DNA of 64,000 bases from Palaemon carinicauda (lineage: Eukaryota > Arthropoda > Malacostraca > Decapoda > Palaemonidae), in assembly GCF_036898095.1 (NCBI RefSeq), contig NC_090739.1:61884853-61948852 (forward strand), in the 5' to 3' direction. The translations under genes were made by a program, and so were the position numbers. Shown here one piece after another: positions 32,265-44,600 of this stretch. How positions within the stretch are numbered: position 1 is the stretch's first letter; the number at the start of each line of letters is the position of its first letter. The notes beneath the pieces are model-generated. The model was given only the letters and a program-made list of their open reading frames with translations, had not been told where the DNA came from and searched no databases.

Positions 32265-32495
32265 TCATGAAGAACTACGCCTAACTCTATCCCTCTCTAG
32301 TCTCCTAACATAACGATCGTATGTTACAAAATCATCATCAGTTAAAGAAACACACTCATTACATCTATCATCAAATGAACAAAATTTACCCCTACATTTC
32401 ACACAAATATTATGAGGATCAATAGATCCTTTAGGAAGTCGAGTACGACACCCTTCACTAACACACCTACGTAAAGCAGGGGAGGAGTCGGCCAT
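32265..32495 (-). pseudogene. DIRS B Cys-rich Gag leader
   Basis: A 76-codon frame starting MADSSPALRRCVSEGCRTRL, then HNICVKCRGKFCSFDDRCNE. Cys spacing C-x4-C, then C-x2-C-x4-C-x5-C with His suggests a small zinc-binding module at the Gag N-terminus. The frame ends at TGA (32267-32265) and continues in phase as the next Gag segment, so one point mutation separates them. The ATG follows 'ggccgactcctcccc' complement context about 370 bp inside the element 5' end, a sensible leader length. Confidence 0.72.
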
Positions 32496-32709
32496 TTTGA
32501 ATGGTTACGTGAAAGACCGACGAGCAAAAAATAAGGGAAATATTAATAAAGATAATCTCAAACTAAAAGATTTCAAGACTAGAAACAAGTGAAAACAATT
32601 AACGATAGCTTAAACTCAGAAAAGAACGTTGTACATCACCCAACAACTTCCCAAGAGAGTAAAACCACAAAAGCGAACTTCTATATGTCAGCCAGCTATA
32701 GCGGCAGAA

Positions 32710-32853
32710 GAAGAACTGAAGATGGTGTGTTGTTCCACCTGAGCTACCGCTAGGGGGCGGTTGTACACCTGCCGTATCTTCGATAGCGCGAGAATTTGAA
32801 TTTCTGCCAGGGCGTCAGGGGACTTCAGCTCTTTATATAACCAGCGGGTAAGT
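32710..32853 (-). repeat. DIRS B inverted terminal repeat (5' side)
   Basis: Ends TTATATAACCAGCGGGTAAG. Pairs with 26146-26288. Confidence 0.93.
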
Positions 32854-33215
32854 TTTATATCTAAAATTTAGATTTGATTAGAAATTTTTTTTATTATGTT
32901 TAAGGTAATTTACATAAAGTATTCTAAAATGATAAACATTAGTAAAAGCTCTCACTTTTACCTGGAAACTTTAGTACTGTATTGTACCTAAATATGGTAA
33001 AAAAAAAAATCATATAACAAATAATACCTATTATATTATTGTATTACACATAAAATTACATGGTAGTTGGTGGGTGTTTTCTCAACATCATTGTTGGATC
33101 TTTAAGTAATGGATTGTAAAAAAGAATTGTTGATAGGCACCCTAGTGACTACATATAAGAAGAAATGTCAGGTATTCCTCAGGAAAGTGTTTTCAGCCCA
33201 TTACTTTACATATTT

Positions 33216-34387
33216 GTTATTACTACTAGCCAAGCTACAACCTTAGTTGGAATAGCAGGATGCTAAAAAGCCCAAGAGCTCCAACAGGGAAAAATAGCCC
33301 AGTGAGGAAGTGAGGAAAGGAAATACGGAATAAATAAACCACACGAAAAGAAATAAAAAATTAAAATAAACTATTTTAAGAACAGTAACAACATTAAAAC
33401 AGACCTTTCATATATAAACTACAGAGAGAGACTTATGTCCATCTGTTCAAACTAAAAAAATTTGCTGCAGGTTTGAACTTTTGAAGTTCTACCAATTCAA
33501 CTACCCGATTGGAGAGATCATTCCACAACTTGGTTACAGCTGGAATAAAACTTCTAGAATACTGTGTAGTATTGAGCCTCATGATCAAGAAAGCCTGACT
33601 ATTAAAATTAACTACATACCTAGTATTACGAATCGAGTGGTACTGTCCAAAAAAATAAAAATGTACAGGACAGTCAGAATTAAAAAAATACATGCAACAT
33701 GCATAATGAACTAATTGAATGACTATGCCTGAGATTAATACCTGAATCTAGATCAGTAATAAGAAATTTAATAGCCAGTAAGTTCCTGTCCAACAAATTA
33801 AGATAAGAATCAGCTGCTGAAAACCAGGCAAGAGAACACTACTCAAAATATGGCAGAATGAAAGAATTAAAACACTTCAGAATAGACTGATCACCGAAAA
33901 TCTTGAAAGATTTTCTTAATAAGCCAATTCTTTGTGCAATTGAAGAAGACACAGACCTAATGCATTTTCAGAAGTAAATTTGTTTTAGATTAGCACACCA
34001 AAAAGATTACGAGTCATACAGAATTGAAGAAAATTATCAATGCTGAGATCCGGATGTTGAGGAGCAACTGTTCTCAACCTACTTACAGTTACAGTATACT
34101 TTTGAGTTTTATTAAGATTCAACTTCATGCCCTATTATTTGCACCATGCACTAATTTTAGCTAGATGGTCTATTAAGGGATTCAGCAACTCCAGATCTAC
34201 ATTCAGAAGATGGAATTGATGCAGAGTGAGTAACAATATACATATTCAATAAGCTTTTTTCTAGGCCAAACCACATGTCATGTATATAGTATGAAAAATA
34301 ACGGGCCAAGAACACTACCCTGATGAACACCAGATATCACATTCCTATGTTCATTATGGCGCCCATCAACAACAATATGTGATATGT
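33216..34387 (-). mobile_element. 5'-truncated LINE inserted in L0, opposite strand
   Basis: Read on the minus strand it runs from the RT (VVDGRHNEHRNVISGVHQGS around 34370) to the C-terminus (SRSFIPAVTKLWNDLSNRVV, 33540) and the 3' end with a short TTATTACTACTAG-type tail at 33216-33232. The same family as L0 but inverted, interrupting L0 between PLLYI and the YADD region. Confidence 0.8.
33433..33693 (-). pseudogene. LINE C-terminal ORF fragment
   Basis: An 86-codon open frame: SIRNTRYVVNFNSQAFLIMR, LNTTQYSRSFIPAVTKLWND and LVELQKFKPAANFFSLNRWT. It is the last part of the LINE polyprotein after the RT thumb. The rest of the gene upstream (to 34387) is frame-shifted. Useful as the reference that identifies the split pieces of L0 at 41624 and 44815. 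Confidence 0.82.
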
Positions 34388-35107
34388 AGTTTGGGCTAAA
34401 AAACAAGCTTGATGCATATGCCGGTGATGCTACTCTTTCTATCAATAAAATCTCCTAAAGTTAGATATATGGTTGCTGAATCCCTTAATATATAACTAGC
34501 TGAAATTAGAGAATTGAGAAAATTATGGGGCATGAAGATAAACTCTAACAAAACTCAGATTATTATTGTAAGAAAGTCAAGGACATTGGCTCCTTAACAT
34601 CCAGATCTTTGTATTGATAATGTCTCTAACTATAAAATTCTGGGCGTATTTCTTGATTGCACATTTACTTTTGCGAAGCAAATTCGGTCCGTTTCTTCTT
34701 CAAGTGCACAAAAACTTGGCTTCTTGAGAAAGAAAGATTTTTGAAAATCAGTCTATCCCCTAAAAATAATTTAAATATTTCATTTCACCTTATTTTTTAG
34801 TATTTTGCTTCTGTCTGGTCTTTGGTTGCCGATTCTCATATCAATCTGATGTGAAAAAACATGCAGTCCATTCAATTCCATATTCCAGATCTAGATATTA
34901 ATCTCTGGCACCAGCGTTCAGTTATCTCTTTGTGCATGTTGCATATATTTTACATAATCCAGATTATCCATTGTATTCAGTTTTTCCAGACTTTGATTCT
35001 TCAAGTACAGTAGTATTGGATTTTGATTTATGTCTAATAGCCATGCCTTTCCCACCATAAAAGTACAAAAATGTTATTTTCCTTAGTAAAATAAATTTTT
35101 GAATATA

Positions 35108-35266
35108 CTTACCCGATGATCATGTAGCTGTCAACTCTGTTGCCCGACAGAAATCTAAGGTCGGGATACGCCAGCGATCGCTATACAGGTGGGGGTGTAC
35201 ACAACAGCGCCATCTGTGAGCAGGTACTCAAGTACTTCTTGTCAACAAGAACTCAATTTTCTCCTC
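35108..35266 (+). repeat. DIRS C inverted terminal repeat (3' side)
   Basis: Starts CTTACCCGATGATCATGTAG and ends TTCTCCTC. Complement of 41452-41609. Confidence 0.92.
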
Positions 35267-35300
35267 GGTCCACTGGTTCTCTATGGGGAGGAAGGGAGGG

Positions 35301-35380
35301 TCATCGGGTAAGTATATTCAAAAATTTATTTTACTAAGGAAAATAACATTTTTCAATATTAATCTTACCCGATGATCATG
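35301..35380. repeat. DIRS C internal complementary region
   Basis: Fuses complements of the two outer ends: TTTATTTTACTAAGGAAAAT and ATTTTTCAATATTAATCTTA. Confidence 0.9.
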
Positions 35381-35769
35381 TAGCTGATTCACACCCAGGG
35401 TGGTGGGTGGAGACCAGCATACATGTTAACATTAGAAGCTAAGTATCCCGTATTTCATTTTAGCAGTTATTCAAAATAACAAGCATAAAATAAATAAGTA
35501 CCTGGTAAGGAAGACGACTTGAACAATTACTCTGCCTTTTTAAGTACGTCTTCCTTACTGAGCCTCGCGATCCTCATAGGATGCTGAGCGACTCCTAGGA
35601 GCTGAAGTATGAAGGGTTGCAACCCATACTAAAGGACCTCATCAAAACCTCTAATCTAGGCGCTTCTCAAGAAATGATTTTGACCACCCGCCAAATCAAG
35701 TAGGATGCGAAAGGCTTCTTAGCCTTCCGGACAACCCAAAAATATTTCAAGAGAAAGATTAAAAAGGTT

Positions 35770-36580
35770 CTGGAATTAGGGAATTGTAGTGGTGGAGCCC
35801 CCACTACTGCACTCGTTGTTACGAATGGTCCCAGAGTGTAGCAGTTCTCGTAAAGAGACTGGACATTCTAAAGATAAAAGACGCAAACACTGATTAGCTT
35901 TTCCAAAAGGTTGCGTCGAATATATTTTGCAGAGATCTATTTTGTTTAAAGGTCACTGAAGTTGTGACAGCTCTAACTTCGTGTGTCCTTACCTTCAGCC
36001 AAGCTTGGTCTTCCTCATTCAGAAGGGAATGAGCTTCTCGTATTAACAGTCTGAAAATAATAGGATAAAGAATTCTCTGACATAGGCAAAGATGAATTCT
36101 TAACTGAACACCGTAAAGCTTCAGACGGGCCTCGTAAAGGTTTTAAAATAGAACTTAAGAGCTCTTACAGGACATAATACTCTTTCTAGTTCATTTCCAA
36201 CCATACGATAAGTTTGGAATATCGAACGATATTGGTCAAGGCCGAGAAGGCAGCTCGTGTTTGGCTAGAAAACCAAGATGTAGAACATGTAGCCGTTTCG
36301 GATGAAAATCCGATGTTCTTGCTGAAGGCATGAATCTCACTGACTCTTAGCTGTGGTTAAGCATATCAGGAAAAGTGTCTTAAAGGCGAGATCTTTCAGG
36401 GAGGCTGATTGAAGTGGTTCGAACCTGTCTAACATAAGGAATCTTAGAACCACGTCTAAATTCCAACCAGGTGTAACCAAACGACGCTCCTTCGTGGTCT
36501 CAAAAGACTTAAGGAGGTCCTGTAGATCTTTATTGTTGGAAAGATCTAAGCCTCTGTGACGGAAGACTGATGCCAACATG
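35770..36580 (-). pseudogene. DIRS C recombinase, C-terminal portion, broken
   Basis: 36579-36337 encodes LASVFRHRGLDLSNNKDLQD and WNLDVVLRFLMLDRFEPLQS. Further on, in shifting frames near 35990-35830, THEVRAVTTSVTFKQNRSLQ keeps the H-x-x-R pair, but the Tyr nucleophile region reads SFIFRM with the family Tyr replaced and a stop before it. Several indels separate the segments. Non-functional. Confidence 0.78.
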
Positions 36581-37051
36581 CTTCTGTAACCCTTGAGTGG
36601 GAGCTGAAAGAGATCGCTCTTTCCTCAGATATAAGAGGAAGTCAGCTATTTGAGTTACAGAGGTACTGGTCGAGGAAACGGATACTAACTTGCACCTGTT
36701 TCGAAAAATTTCCCACTTCGATTGGTAGACTCTAAGGGTGGATGTTCTCCTTGCTCTAGCAATCGCTCTGGTTGCCTCCTTCGAAAAACCTCTAGTTCTC
36801 GAGAGTATTTCGATACTCTGAAGGCAGTGAGACGAAGAGCGTAGAGGCCTTGGAGTACCTTCTTTACGCGTGGCAGACGTAGCAGGTCCACCCTTAGGGG
36901 AAGAGTTCTGGGAACGTCTACTAGCTATCGAAGTACCTCGGTAAGTTATTCTCTCGCGGGCCAGAGGGGAGCAATTAGCGTCCACTTGCCCCTTCGTGAG
37001 AGGCGAACTTCTGCAGTACCTTGTTGACAATCTAGAACGGAGGGAATGCAT
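36530..37051 (-). pseudogene. DIRS C recombinase, N-terminal portion
   Basis: A 173-codon frame with a Ser/Arg-rich linker then HCLQSIEILSRTRGFSKEAT, STLRVYQSKWEIFRNRCK and SVTQIADFLLYLRKERSLSA. It is the SAM-like DNA-binding half of the tyrosine recombinase, ending by frameshift at SAPTQGLQKHVG where A and B read TIKGYRSMLA. Confidence 0.82.
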
Positions 37052-37707
37052 ATAGATCTAGACGAGACCAATCAAGTAAAAAGGCATCTAAAAGAACTAC
37101 TGCTGGGTCCGGGATAGGTGAGCAAAGTATTGAGAGCCTCTTGGACATCGAGGTTGCGAAGAGATCTATGGTTGGCTGGCCCCAGGAGACCCAAAGTCTC
37201 TTGCATACATCCTAGTGGAGGGTCCAATATGTTGGAATTATTGTCCCTCCCTACTGAGACAATCTGCTAAGACATTCAAGTTGCCTTGGAAGAAACTTGT
37301 TACTAGTGAAAAGTCTAGACCTGTTGAACAGGAGAGGAGGTCACTTGCGAACTCGTACCATGTCAGAGAGTAGGTCCCTCCTTGCTAGGACATGTACATC
37401 AAAGCAGGGAGTTGACCATGTTCACCTCCACTACTTTGCCTTGAAGGAGAGACCTGAAGCTTTTCCAGGTCAGACGTACTGCCAGAAGCTTCTTGCAGTT
37501 GAAATGCATTGTCCTTTGACTCGAGTTCCATAATCCCGAGCATTCTCTACCGCCTAAGGTCGCACCCCAGCCTAAGTCCGATGCGTCTGAGAAGAGAACG
37601 TGGTTGGGAGTCTGAACAGTCAGGGGAAAAACCTATCAAAGGTTGATAAAGTCCTTTCATCCAGTCAGACCAGACTTATCTTCCGGAAACCGGGATCTAG
37701 ACCGCTT

Positions 37708-37905
37708 CTAGCGTCTTGTCCTTTTCCAGTGAAGAGCTAGATGAAACCGAAGAGGACGGAGGGGTAGTCTTCCAAGTGACACCAATTGAACCACGGATGA
37801 CAGTGTCTTAACCAGACTCATCCACAGCCTGACAGGGCCGCGTTCCTTCTTCAGCATCTTCTGGATGGATAGCAGGGCTGGGGGTTGATCGTCTTGTTCA
37901 GCCAT
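37708..37905 (-). pseudogene. DIRS C RT thumb remnant beside Gag deletion junction
   Basis: QKMLKKERGPVRLWMSLVKT and LGRLPLRPLRFHLALHWKRT correspond to FLKRELCSVRDWMSLLGT and LGRLHLRPLQFHLNRHWKKG in B. Everything upstream of this in the RT is missing; Gag sequence lies immediately 5' (37925-38123). The catalytic core is absent. Confidence 0.8.
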
Positions 37906-38879
37906 GTCCTCATCAGAGGGTTCCTCATCTGAAACTGATGAGGAAACGGCAACGGAGTGGGCAACGTCTGACTCGCTGAATCCGGTCGCACTGGTGGATG
38001 CGTGACGGAGCCGGACACAAGATCATGGTACTGCTGCACAGTCTGTGAACTGTCAACCATGGGGAAGCGAGAAAGTACAGCGACAACCCGAAACTGTCTA
38101 GACTGTCTGGGTTGTGCAGACAACCCCTATAGGGTTGCTGAGGTTGCCGCACTGCGTCACAACAAGTCACCTCTGCTGGTTGTTGAACGTCTTCCTAGTG
38201 ACACACTGAACGTCCACAACCACCTCCGAGAGTCGCTTAACGTTAACGTGCGACTGGCAACCCAAACTGGGTCGCACCGGAGGAGGAATCATCTCAACTG
38301 GCGGACGTGAGAAGGAAATCTCAGCGTCAACAGGGCGTACAATCAACCGGTAGGAAGGTTGTTGGCAAGAAGGTTCTTCTCCGTAAAAAATCCTCTATCA
38401 AGGACTAAGCTTGGACTGCATGTCTTGCAACAAAGCTCAAGGTCTATGGGAGCAGGTGTGGCAACAGACGGGGTAGCGACTGAAGCGGAACCATTTACCC
38501 TCCCTGGAAGCATGTTATGCTTTAATTAAAGTCCATAGGAGGCTAAGCAGCTTAAGGCTCCTCTCCAAATGACAGAGTCCTCAAGGGAATATCAGAAGGA
38601 GGGAGAACAGCACTTTCTCATCTACAGGAACCATGTCCGAGAAAAGCTAGGTTATCTCAGTGAGGGTTTCACTGGAGCATAAGCAGCAGACCAGAAGGCA
38701 ACGTTATGAAACTGCTTGACAGTCTGTGAACTGTCAAAAACTGAACTGTCAACCACAACAGGAGCGTGAGGACATACAGCACTGGTGTATAGTAGCAGAC
38801 CAGAAGGCAACGTCATGTAACTGTTTGACAGTCTGTGAGTTGGCAACAACCAAAGTTGTGTGGGGAAGCCTCAACTCTT

Positions 38880-39475
38880 GACTGACTAGTTTGCTGCGGG
38901 CGAGTGGCGGTAACCACAGTGTGTTGCGGAGGCTGACACACCGTGTCAAAACACGGCAGCTTGTGGTAGCTCACGCACGGCAACGGAGTGCTCCGTGTGT
39001 CTGTGGGAGTCATCATACGTCTGGCAGGGTTGACTGTGCATGGATGGAGGAGCTCTCACAACAAGAGTGTGGGAGCAGGCAGCCATGCCGGGCGCACAAC
39101 CGTGGAAGGCTGTAGGCCCACGGGTGCATCGTCAACCTTCTCCGCAGTCGGAGTGTGGGAGCTGGCAATAACAAAAGCGGAGTGCTGGTGCGTGGGAGAG
39201 ACTGCCGTGGGTTGCGGAGCATGCCGCATTGCGGCAAAACACGGCAGCTTGACAGCACCTTCCCACTGCTGATGCGGTAGCTCACGCATGTCAATGGAGG
39301 GTGCAGCATGAACATGCGTCTGGCAGGGTCGACTGCGCATCGGTGGTGGAGCTCTCACAGGTGGAGTGTGGGAGCAGGCAGCCGCAGTATCTGCTGAACG
39401 CACAACCGTGGCAGGTTGTAGGTTAACAGGTGCAGTGTCAACCTTCTCAGCACGATACTCCTGCATGAAGGAAGC
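38880..39475. repeat. About 303-bp tandem repeat in DIRS C Gag
   Basis: The block 'acaaccgtggaaggctgtag' near 39100 recurs as 'acaaccgtggcaggttgtag' near 39403, with the following 'gtcaaccttctc' also repeated, and a third divergent unit lies toward 38890. On the minus strand it encodes the repeats AEKVDDAPVGLQPSTVVRPA and AEKVDTAPVNLQPATVVRSA. Confidence 0.8.
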
Positions 39476-40216
39476 AAGCTGAGACTGCATATCTGCAGTA
39501 TGGACCACTAGGGTCTATAAAAGACGGCAACAAACGGAGCTACTGTCCGTTGTGACTGAGGGTCTAAAACAGCTGGTGCGGCAACAGACGGAGTTACTGC
39601 CTGTTGCGGTACCACCTTGCCTCTCTCGGAAGGTGTGCACAGGGTTGCCAGGTTGGCCTTTTTTCAGGCCAAAAAACTCGAATTTGACCCCTTTTTTTTT
39701 TTTTTTTTTTAATTGGCCTTCGGTAATATCATGAAAAATATGCGGATATTAAGTACTATATATTTGGCCTTTTCTCCATATAGGTTTTTTAAAGCTTCCG
39801 TTGTTTGAAAGTTGGACTTATCTCATATAGAAAATCTGGCAACCCTGGGTGTGCAGTCGTCGAAGACTGCAGCGAGTCCGAACTGACCCAGTGGCTACAC
39901 CTAGGCCGTTGGACTTGCGCGGAAGGGACCGACCTGCACTTAAAAGCTGCAAGTTTGGTCCATGGTTTCTGCGAGAAACCTCTTCAGCAGACGAGGAATA
40001 AATGGGCTCTCTCGTCTTTGTGTGGGTGGGGTGATCACGTCGGCAACGTGTGTAGATACACCCGAAACCACGGAGGGAAACGTCTGTTCGTCGATCAAGG
40101 CCTGTGGAACCCATAAGTCCTTCGACATTACTTCTCCCCTGTGGCATGGGAGCTTGTAAGAGGTATCGGACTAGGTGAACAACTGGCACGAACAGACGAA
40201 CCCTCGAACGCAACAC
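39056..40216 (-). pseudogene. DIRS C Gag-like region, broken by a MITE
   Basis: 40216-39860 gives APMPQGRSNVEGLMGSTGLD and EPIYSSSAEEVSRRN, aligned to A. The frame then enters the 208-bp MITE (39640-39847). Beyond it, 39508-39056 gives MVHTADMQSQLASFMQEYRA, matching QSMQSQLAVLMRECQAEK in A, and the Pro-rich repeats. The insertion and small indels inactivate it. A lacks the MITE at the same codon region. Confidence 0.75.
39640..39847. mobile_element. hAT-type MITE, 208 bp
   Basis: Terminal inverted repeats CAGGGTTGCCAG and CTGGCAACCCTG, with perfect 8-bp target duplications GGTGTGCA at 39632-39639 and 39848-39855. Eight-base duplications are the hAT signature. The related element A shows the empty site with a single GGTGTGCA near 21755. 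The interior is AT-rich with a T-run at 39690-39710 and no gene. Confidence 0.92.
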
Positions 40217-41451
40217 TGTAACACTTTGCGCATATCACTTTATCACTTTTGATTTTCTGTTTGCACTTATTTCACTGAACTCGAAACTTTAAGTGATTTG
40301 CACCTGAAACACGCAATCCTATCCTTCATTAAAAGGTAGTAATTGCGAAAACAGTTTTACAATGCAACAGAAAAACATAATGAAAGATAAAGAATTCAGT
40401 GGCTGGAAAAGAGACTAAACACTAGATCAAATAAACTACGTTTAAAATCTCTCACCGCATAAAGCCTGGGAACAAGAATAAAACTCTAGAAACATTTTAC
40501 CTTCTTCCCCTATAGCGACTAGGGAGAAGAGTAAAAAACGAGAACAACGTTACCCGCTTGAACGAAACGTTTATCCTCCTCTCTCTCCCTCCGTCTCTAT
40601 CTCTCTCTCTCTCTCGACTTAGAACCTGAGAGATGAGCCCAATTATATATCGTTAAAACATATTATTTGTTAAAGGAAAAAAACTGAAAGGTTTCCCAAA
40701 TAAAAAGTTCCTTTATTAGAATTAAAACCATTTAAGCTAAGAAAGAATGAACGAAACGCTAGAATCGGTTTACTCTTACTGCAACGTGAAACCGTGAAAT
40801 ACTCTCTCTCTCTATCGTAACGATAGAGCGCATGTTGAACGTTCTGAACGTCAACAACTGCGGAGACAAAACTAAACGTTAGTTCATCTTTGAAAACAGT
40901 ACGAGACTATCAAAGAAATTCTTTCAAAAACATTAAAATTAAAAAAGTATACATTCTTAAAAGGAAATACGATATGACGGGCTCCATGTTAATTAACTTC
41001 GGTTCCAAGTAAGGACCGCCTACTATTAGGAAAGGTCGTATATAAACAAACAAAAATTAATTTTTTATAAGTTTGTAATAAATGGAAAGTTAATCGAAGA
41101 GGCCTATAAATGGCGGAGAGATATAAAATAAATAGCAAAATTACCAAAAACCTAAACACACTTCCGTCTAAGGGAAGGGTCGGTCATTAAAAAGTGAAAG
41201 AGAGACCATACTCTCTTGGTCACCAACACTTCCGTCTAAGGGAAGGGTCGGCCATTTAAAAGTGAAAGAGAGTCCATACTCTCTTCTTCACCATAATTAA
41301 ATCTATCCAAAACGAGTTCAAGTTTTGAAATGAAGATAAAACCCCTGCATAGCGAAAGCTCAAAACTGGAATAGTGTACTTCACCAAAACGTTGTGAAAA
41401 CAAATCCAGTTAGGGACGGCGTATTTAGTAGGTCTTGCCTGTGGCACGACA

Positions 41452-41609
41452 GAGGAAAAATTGAGTTCTTGTTGACAAGAAGTACTTGAGTACCTGCTCA
41501 CAGATGGCGCTGTTGTGTACACCCCCACCTGTATAGCGATCGCTGGCGTATCCCGACCTTAGATTTCTGTCGGGCAACAGAGTTGACAGCTACATGATCA
41601 TCGGGTAAG
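41452..41609 (-). repeat. DIRS C inverted terminal repeat (5' side)
   Basis: Ends CAGCTACATGATCATCGGGT. Pairs with 35108-35266. Confidence 0.92.
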
Positions 41610-41693
41610 ATTAATATTGAAAACTACACAGCATACTATTAATTTTATTCTAGCTGTGATGATATTGTGGAATGATCTAGTTAATGCTTGAAC

Positions 41694-44600
41694 CTAGTAT
41701 ACACAGACTTTCCTCCTATTATCCACAGTGGCCTGGGTGGTGATGAAAATGGCAAATCTCCAGATATGAATAAGGACATGTCTTGGGCCTTTGTAACAAG
41801 TAAGGCTGGAGCTGATCATGCTTTAATTTCATTAGTAATTAAGACCGAGTAGCCTGTCCCAGATGTGTCATTATAATGTAAGATATACTGTATACCGGGT
41901 ATAAAATCTCATGCAAACTAGAATGGCATTTTGGGTGATCTCTCATATTTGAACTAATTACAATTTTATGAAAGTGTTAAACTTCTTGTTCTCTTGAATA
42001 AGAATCTGGTCAACATACTGTAACTGATAGATATATCCCTTATGTGCTTAAATACAGAATGAGACAACCCCTCGTTTAATGATGATTGTAGATGTGCTTA
42101 CTTGGAGAAGCAGGAAGCCTATCATCTTTTATTTGACTTGAAATAACTAAAAAGTATACCTTGGGTTACTTCATTTCAAGTTAAGTCGGTTTAGAATTTA
42201 TCACTTGTCAAAAAAAAAATACAAAAAGATTATAATAAAGTTTTACGTCATTTTGTTTTTTTCCGTCTGTCAGGCACAAGTATTGAAGTCATATTATTAC
42301 TGGAAAAGCGTTAAAAGCACAAAACATGTTACTTTAAGATAAATAAGAATTATAGTATACGTAAATGTTCATGTATCTAACAAACCCGAATAAATAAGAA
42401 TAAAAGTACAATATATAAAATCATTTGAAAACAAAGAATCTGCTGTTGACGCCGACAATCGACAGCCATCTAAATACGCAATGTAAAAAACCAAATTAGA
42501 TGAAAATATTATCTTTAACGAGTAAGACTATTTTATGCTATCGCAAAATAGTTTTAATAACTTCATTTACTATTTAATCTTACAAAATAATCAAATTTTA
42601 CTCTGTCTTAAAGCAAACCACATTCACAAATATGGACCCCGCAATGTACTGTGAACATACTATATTTCAATCATTACATTTAAAAGTAAGTATGTATATT
42701 TATTCGTAAATTTAGATTACTTTTTTCAATACTACTGTACATTAAAACCTAAAATTTTTTTAAGATTAAAATAAATTCTTATTAACCATATATTTAAACT
42801 GCATTTATAAATAGAATACAGAACTGGGAACATTTATTTCTGGTTTAGCCTAGTGACAAATTCAGAACAAAGTAAATTTGACTTGAGTTGCCTCCCCTGG
42901 AACAATTTACCGGTGTAGGGTGAGGTATACCTGTACTCGGCTAAGTGATATCACAGAGCTTTTCTTTTTCAACAAAAAATAAAAATTTATCCATAAAAAA
43001 ACAAATCTGGTACAACCAAGGAACATAAGTGGTGGGCTACCCTTAAATCTGCACTCTTTGGTGTAGACTCAAGTTAAATCCTTTACTTAAACCAGATGGC
43101 TCCGTCACTCACTGTCTAAAGGAAAAGGTAACTCTTTTGGTTAGTGTGTTTGGCAGTATGCAGAGTAATGAGACATTATCTTCTTCACTACTGTTTTCCT
43201 TAGGCTACACTAACTAGTTTAGCTTTTTGGCCAAATGAAATTTAAACTTGATGGACCTTGACGCTTATGGAGGTGTAGAACCAAATGGTTTTTGCCAATT
43301 CTTAACTCCTAAGTTTTCTGTTATTTTCTGCAAATAAGCAGAGTTTATAGTACTTATTGGAGAATTGGTAATGTTACCCCACTAAGTAAATCTGTTTGTA
43401 GTAGCTCTAGCCCTGCTGATTAACGGCCAATTTTCAAAACTCCCATATTACCTAAAGTTTTTAAGTCTTTTGGCAAAACATCTAAATAAGCTAAAGGTAA
43501 CCATCCATTCCCCGGTTTGCAATTTGGCTTTCGCAAAGGCCTTAGAGCATGTGATGCCGTTTTTACAATCTCCAAAGCTGTACAGAATTTCCTTATGGTC
43601 AGGAAGTTTGTGAAATTGGCCTTGATTTTACTGTTGTCTTTGACAGTGGGAGGAGTTTTTCTTAGCATCATTATTGAAAATGTGGTAATAAGATTGCAAA
43701 TAGTATAGTTGATGTGCACCATAGTGAGTATAGGAATGTGATATCTTGTGTTCCTTAGGGTAGTGTTCTCAGCCCATTACTTTTCATGCTATATACACAT
43801 GATGTGGTTTAGTCTACAAAACAAGCCTGTTGCATATGCATATCATGCTACTCTCTTTGCCTCACTAGATCTCCTGAATGTAGATCTTAGGATGCCAAAT
43901 CCCTTAATAAAGATCAAGCTAGCGTAGTGCATGGTGTAAATTTTGAGGCATGATGTTAAGCCCTAACTAAATTTAAGTATGATTTTAAGTAGGTTGAGAA
44001 CAGAGGCTCATCATCCAGATCTCTGCATTGATAATGTTTCTTTAACTCTTTAAGACTCCTTTATAATGTTACACATGATTCTTGATGACAATTTACTTTT
44101 GCGAAACTCATCCAGTTCGTTTCTTCTTCAATTACACAAAAAAATTGGCTTACTGAAAAAGTCTTTTAAGATATTTGGTGATCAATCTATTCTGAAGTGT
44201 TTTATTTCTTTCATTCTGCCTTGTTTCGAGTATTGTTCTCCTATCTGGTCTTGATCTGCTGAATCTCATCTTAATTTGTTGGACAAGAACTTGCAATTAT
44301 TAAATTTCTTATTCCTGATCTTGATAACTAAAGCACCGTTGTTCTGTAAGTTCTTTATGCAGGTCGCATTAGATTTTTCAGAATTTTGACCATTCTTTGC
44401 ATTCTTCCAAGACAGTACCATCCTGTACATAATACTTAGTATGCAGTTAATTCTAACAGTCATGCCACCTCCATCATAAGGCGCAATAATAAATAGACTG
44501 TGGAATGATATTCCTAATCGAGCAGTTGAATCGGTGGAACCTCGAAAGTTCAGATTTGCAGGAAATTTTTTTTTTTTTTGTTGAACAAGATGACAAGTCT

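Larger units (their letters stand above)
26107..32868 (-). mobile_element. DIRS-like retrotransposon B (most complete)
   Basis: Inverted terminal repeats of about 143 bp (26146-26288 and 32710-32853) and an internal complementary region (26348-26437) bound this 6.8-kb element. Minus-strand order: a Cys-rich leader and Gag-like region (32495-29757, several breaks), an RT-RNase H frame (29518-28010, intact) and a tyrosine recombinase (to 26827, one frameshift near 27280). No protease or integrase of the retroviral type is present, as expected for the DIRS order. No target duplication is seen, only short shared A/T bases at the ends. It lies in the large intron between GTSF1-like exons 2 and 3, in the gene's orientation. 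Confidence 0.93.
35067..41623 (-). mobile_element. DIRS-like retrotransposon C (internally deleted)
   Basis: Inverted terminal repeats (35108-35266 and 41452-41609) and an internal complementary region (35301-35380) define it. It has the same family organisation and close sequence match to A: Gag-like region 40216-37850, a short RT thumb (37905-37708), RNase H debris and recombinase (37051-35770). The RT core is deleted. It carries a hAT-type MITE (39640-39847). It sits inside a LINE with no target duplication: flanks read AAGTAC, then shared AAAA, then CTACACAGC. Confidence 0.9.

Noticed and set aside
38880..39475. Regular repeats that could be mistaken for a CRISPR array
   Set aside because: Units of about 303 bp are coding-like repeats inside a DIRS Gag region, without short direct repeats and unique spacers; the organism is eukaryotic.
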